Below are positions 59,430 through 64,000 of a stretch of 64,000 bases of DNA, one piece after another. Each line of letters opens with the position of its first letter. Position 1 is the stretch's first letter. A program made the position numbers and the translations under genes. The notes beneath the pieces are model-generated. The model was not told the DNA's origin, did not search any database, and was given only the letters and a program-made list of their open reading frames with translations. Origin of the DNA: Capillidium heterosporum (taxonomy: Eukaryota; Entomophthoromycota; Entomophthoromycetes; Entomophthorales; Capillidiaceae); NCBI GenBank assembly GCA_016630905.1, contig WBMQ01000010.1, forward strand, positions 806,001-870,000, read 5' to 3'.

Positions 59430-62400
59430 TTAGACAGAAAAGTCGAACCTCTTGGAACTACCAACTGGAGAGGATGGAGGTGGTGTAGGTAGGGCCAGGT
59501 GCTGGATAATAGAACTGGGAGGCGAGCTGAACGGGGAAGGCTGCACCGAGAAGGGCGGTAGTTGGAAATCTAGGAGCCGCCTCACGATTTTCTGGTCCGT
59601 TTCTGACATCGATGTCAGAACATCCTCATTAGCTTGGCTGGAGGATTCTGGGTTTTTGAGAACGGGCGGTAAGTCACCCGAACTGTCAAATCTTGTGAGG
59701 TACAGAGATGCGAGGGCACGTTCAATCCTACCGAGCAAAGCGTTGGCGATGTGCTTCAATTCCAAATCTGTTGAATCATTCATAATGTCAAAGGTCAGAA
59801 ATCCGCTAGATAGGCAATCAAATCGGGAGGCACGTCGGGATTGAAAATTCCCACTGGCAATGCGCTCCAACCTTAGACACTGGTAGGCGAGTGACTTAAT
59901 CATCTGAGGGTCTATTTCGCGGACGGGGGCAGCAACTGTAGTGGAATCAACTGTCTGGTTTATCCTGTTTAACCACATATCGTGTCTCCCAACCAGCTCC
60001 TTCGAGTAAACCTTGAAGGTGTTAGATACTACTTGAAAAATTAAGACTTACTAGAGTTAGCACTTCAGGGTTGTCGAGACCCTTCAGCTTCACTTCACCA
60101 AGGCTGTAGAGTACGTAGCCGAACTTCCTTAGCATGCGTAAGTCAGGGGGCAGGGAGATCGAATCCATTGGGTATCTAGTGTCGATGGCCTCCAACTCAC
60201 GGACAACTTCAGCCGAAATACAAATCTGCCCACCGTCGGCAGCGGTACAAATGGAGTCCGAACGTTTAGCCATATGTCCGAGGTATGCCATTCGGTTCGA
60301 AACGGGATCAAGTTCGCATCGAGGCTCGCCCCAGTGTATCCCCATCCGCACCGATACCCCTCGATATAAAACTTGAGATGTCAACGACCCAGCTTTAAGC
60401 ACTTCGGCTCCTTCGGCACATTCTAACAATTCTTGGGGCCAATCCAGTTGAAGCAACTGATCCTGCATTCGCAAACACCAAAGAAGAGCCAAGGTGACAC
60501 TAGGGAACGCAGCTTCAAATGCATCACCCTCAGTCTTTACCTCATATCCACCAAGGGACATCAGCCATCTTCGCATGGATAAGTTGTGGGTCTTGACAGC
60601 GAACCTCATGGCATCACCTGGTAAAGTCTCCCACAGATAGGTGGAGTTCTTGATGTCGGTGAAAACCAAGGCAACCTTTCCTAGCGGTGGCTCCACCGCT
60701 TTGGAACCTAAGCGGGCTAGCTTGGAGCTCCCTGGGCCTTGATTCCGCCATTTAGCTCGCTTGACAGCTGAAATTCCTACGTCTTCGGCGTTAGGGTTAA
60801 GTCCTAGAGATGTGCTGACGTTGTCGTTGATCAACCCAGAGCCAATATCCAAGGAACCTAAATGGGCAAAGATGTCGTTGATACCCAATATCATAACTGC
60901 AATGTTTTCATCGGCGCCGTAGGAAATTGCAAAGTCTCTGATCTTCTGGGCGGCCATCGTCAGATTATCGATTCCCATCCTCGCAACGTCTACAGCAGTC
61001 TGATACGACATATGGTCCCATAAAGACCGCGTTGCCAGAATCACAAACTCGTCGTTTTCAGTCAGGTGCATCTTCTGTATGGAAGGACTAGCATTGATCA
61101 GCGGGAGGAGGTGGAAGTGCCCGAATCCTCTAGATATTTCGAGAATGTTGTTGAGTTTACCTTGCGGTGAGATGAAACCTTTGTTGTTACGGATTCTCTC
61201 GATCTCTTCGATACTCCACGGGGTATGGCGAATTGAAACGACGTGGGCAATTCCAGCATTGCTACATAGAACGGCAACAGTGTCCCCTACATTTGCAACA
61301 TACAGTGTCGAGTCTTCAATATAGGCCACTACGGCAGAAGCACCAAGCTTTCCTTTGTCAATAATATCTATAGAGCCTAGCTCCTTGTTTAAGCTCAAAA
61401 AAGTTTTCTTGAGAGCGTTGATGACAATTTCAGATCTGTTGATGCTCTTACCCTCAGATTCGATTTCAAGCTGATTCAAGTGGTACTCTAAATGCTGGCA
61501 AAGCATGTCGTTAAGATACTTAACAATAAGCGATCCGGAGCCGGATCTAGACGTATGTCCGTCAAATAAAGCAAATAAGGAACATTCTGGTCTATTACGA
61601 AACTGAGGCGCAACAAGATCCCAAGTCCAGAGCTTGTCGGCCTGATCGATCCTTCGCAGAGAGTCGGCAATACCGAACCTAATTCGGGGTACCTTTGTTG
61701 GATTAAGCCGGATCCTACGTTCAAAAGTCTCATTGGGCGTATCTACCTTCAAATTGACGTCCATAAGCCCCAGTATCCTAAGCTGATTGAGGTTGTTAAA
61801 ATCGGGCAAGTTGAAATGGGATAGTGTCGTATCTCTGGATAAGCTGTAGTTTATCTGCAGTCGCTTGTTTCCGGACAAATTTAGATAGCGCAATCCAGCA
61901 TTCCAGTTCCAGTTCCAGTCATAGGGGAAGTTACAAATGTTGTACTTTAGCGTGTTGTTTCCCACGTCCAAGGTGTGCAGTCGACTCAACTTTCCAAGCT
62001 CGGCAGGCAAAGTCTGGAGCCGATTACCGTTAAGATAAAGTACTTTTAAACCTCGTAGCTTTTCTATATCTTCAGCTGGTAAGGTAGATATTTGATTTCC
62101 AGACAGATACAGCTCAACTAGACACGCTAAGTTTACTAATCCTCCGGATGGGATCTCATCTATGATATTGTAGCTAAGATTCAATACTCGAAGCTCGGTA
62201 AACATTGAGAGAGGGGAAAAAACGTCGTCAGTCAATCTGTTGTCTCCGAGCAAAAGCTCTCTTAGTCCCAGAGATAGAGGAGGTTGTACAAGATCGTCTG
62301 AATTGGAAGAAGCCGTTTTCTTGCTTCGTGGTGTAGGAGAAACGAGTAAAGTTGTGCTAGGCCGTGGGAATTCTTTGAGTAAGTTGGAACTGCCGTTAAA

Positions 62401-64000
62401 TATAGATAAGGATTTGAGCTCCCATATTTCCGAAGGGAGGATACTTAGATTGTTGTCATGTAAATCTAATGTTCGGAGGTTGGATAGCTTGGAAATATCG
62501 GGGGAAAGGGAACTCAACTCGTTATTGGAGCAATTCAAGTTTTGTAAGGAGCTTAGAAGGCCAATTGAAGCTGGTAGCGCTACTAACTGGTTATTGGAAA
62601 GAACCAAATCTTCGAGGTTTGGAAGCATCTTGAATAAACCTTCGGGCAAACTCACCAACTTTGTAAACGATAGGTTGAGGGATGTCAAGGAGGGTATCTG
62701 AGCTTTGAGCATAGGGACTTGAGTAATTGGGTTCTTAAAGACACTTATGTGGCTCAACGATTGGAAGTTCAACGGGAGGGTAGTCATCGAATTGTACTCG
62801 CACAGGAGAAGCTTCAGCTTAGGTAGATTGTGGATGGCGCCTAGACTAATAACGGAATTTTTTCTGAGGTCCAGTTCCTGCAGATTTATCAGATGGCTTA
62901 GCGCAGCTGGTAGATGGCCTGTTATACGGTTGGAAATCAATAGAAGCTGTTGCAAATTGACAAGATAACGGATCGCCGGGGGTATAGACTTGATTTCATT
63001 GAAAGATATATCCAACTTGTTCAAGCTTCGCAGGTTGCAAATATCTTGGGGGAACTGTGTAAACCGGTTATTGGACAGATTCAAAAAGGTTAGGTTGGTA
63101 AGGTTGCTGATCTGAGTTGGGAGCATCTCTATCCTATTGTTGCTAAGCAGGAGCGAGGTTAAATTCGTTAAACAGGAAATCTTGGATGCATCTATGAACT
63201 TTATGCGGTTGCTCGATAGATCCAAAGAAGTTAAAGAGCCTAGCGCCTTGACACATTCCGGAATACTTCGTAACTCACATCTGGAAAGTCTTAGCTCTTT
63301 AAGATTTTCACAGTGGGAAAAAAAGTCGGGCGAAAGCTCGAGCATCAGATTATGGGATAGGTTCAAACTCTGGATGTGTGTTGAATTTTGATAAAGAATC
63401 TGAGGCATCTTACTAAGATTATTGGATCGTAAGTCGATATGTTGAAAGCTAGGGAAGGTGAGGGTCTAGAAAGATAGTTAATATTCCTGTTGAACCAATT
63501 GTAAACTTACTGCTCCTAGATTCTTATCAAGCTTATCAAATATAAATCGGAAATAATAGGAATGATCTTCTCTACCGATTTGACGTATATCTTCACTAGA
63601 CAAATATCCTATCTTTTCCAAAAGACGCTTCATTATAATCAAAGGTCGCTCATCAGGCAGTAAAACGCGCTCTAAATTGAAAGGTTAGCTGGGTTGAAAT
63701 ATATAGACTCCTTACCAACGCCGTTACGGTACAGCCATAATCCGTACTGTGAAGGGTCAGCAAAAAACTTTTTAGCCAATTTAAAGACAAGCTCTGATGT
63801 TTTGGTTCGTAAAGAACCCTCAAAGACCGATTTAGTGGAGTCATGGCGAAAAACTCTGATGCAGTACTTTTGATTATTTTCCAAATCATCGATATCTCTC
63901 AATGCATCGTCTGTCAAATTACCACGATCCTCTATACCATCTTCCTCGTCCCCGAAATTGCCTTCATCGTTGTAGCCCTGATAAACTTTGGAAGTCGATA
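59430..64000 (-). CDS. CYR1: Fungal adenylate cyclase Cyr1 (partial, 5' end outside the window)
   Basis: Adenylate cyclase makes cAMP for the PKA pathway and is activated by Ras and Gpa2-type signals. The visible part is about 1,500 residues from at least five exons. From the N-terminal side: a Ras-association domain (63672-63917 region, YCIRVFRHDSTKSVFEGSLR), a linker, about 20 leucine-rich repeats (LTSLDLSSNRIKFID type), a PP2C-like domain (ECSLFALFDGHTSRSGSG), and a class III cyclase domain starting KVALVFTDIKNSTYLWE, with GYEVKTEGDAFEAAF for the metal Asp and NRMAYLGHMAKRSDSI. An intron at about 60012-60051 leads to a C-terminal exon ending at 59430, with a proline- and serine-rich tail (SPFSSPPSSIIQHLALPTPP). 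In the NRMDYLGPxVNRAAR-type block, Asp is replaced by Ala and Pro by His. Confidence 0.95.

Noticed and set aside
62240-62701. 153-codon plus-strand frame within CYR1.
   Set aside because: Antisense of leucine-rich repeats, which produce long shadows.

Overview
This window is nuclear DNA of a fungus. The evidence is an adenylate cyclase of fungal layout (Ras-association, leucine-rich repeats, PP2C-like, cyclase), the DASH kinetochore subunit Dad4, two zinc-cluster (Zn2Cys6) proteins, an arginine attenuator peptide uORF and a GPI-anchored serine-rich wall protein. The DNA is AT-rich, and many genes are cut by short introns, mostly about 37-70 nt, with GT-AG ends and an occasional GC-AG. One intron has every hallmark of the minor (U12) spliceosome. 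Minor introns, a secreted trypsin and an animal-like peptide transporter together suggest an early-diverging lineage (Zoopagomycota or Mucoromycota) rather than Dikarya. That placement is inference. Layout from left to right. 0-6 kb holds an unknown protein, TIM50 and ATG14. 7.3-9 kb holds decayed coding sequence, including an EF-hand pair. 9-12.3 kb is a large VWA-domain protein with one frame break. 12.7-14.3 kb is an intron-rich RabGAP (GYP8/TBC1D20 type). 14.6-20.7 kb is gene-poor, with a decayed membrane protein, a small GPI-anchored protein and an I78-type protease-inhibitor-like protein. 20.7-22.4 kb is a GC-rich, intronless POT/SLC15 peptide transporter. 24.3-25.7 kb is CPA1, preceded by its attenuator uORF. 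26.3-30.8 kb is XRN1 copy A. 31.1-34.3 kb is a tandem trypsin pair, one dead and one intact. 36-39 kb has a secreted protein and a zinc-cluster factor. 40.6-41.8 kb is RAB2. 41.8-46.2 kb is a gene desert. 46.2 kb has a small zinc-cluster protein. 47.2-51.9 kb is XRN1 copy B, inverted relative to A. It is followed by mitochondrial ferredoxin (YAH1 type), the P5A ATPase SPF1, DAD4 and the partial adenylate cyclase CYR1, which runs off the right edge. Functional links. RAB2 and the TBC1D20-like GAP belong to the ER-Golgi GTPase circuit. TIM50 and ferredoxin serve mitochondria, and SPF1 removes mis-inserted helices from the ER. Trypsin, the inhibitor-like protein, the peptide transporter and the small secreted proteins fit extracellular protein digestion and uptake. 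Two gene-level oddities stand out. Six conserved reading frames (two in CPA1, three in XRN1-A, one in the inhibitor-like gene) are broken by exactly one extra base, three of them at a CCC codon. RAB2, in turn, starts with a 10-nt coding exon followed by an AT-AC U12-type intron.
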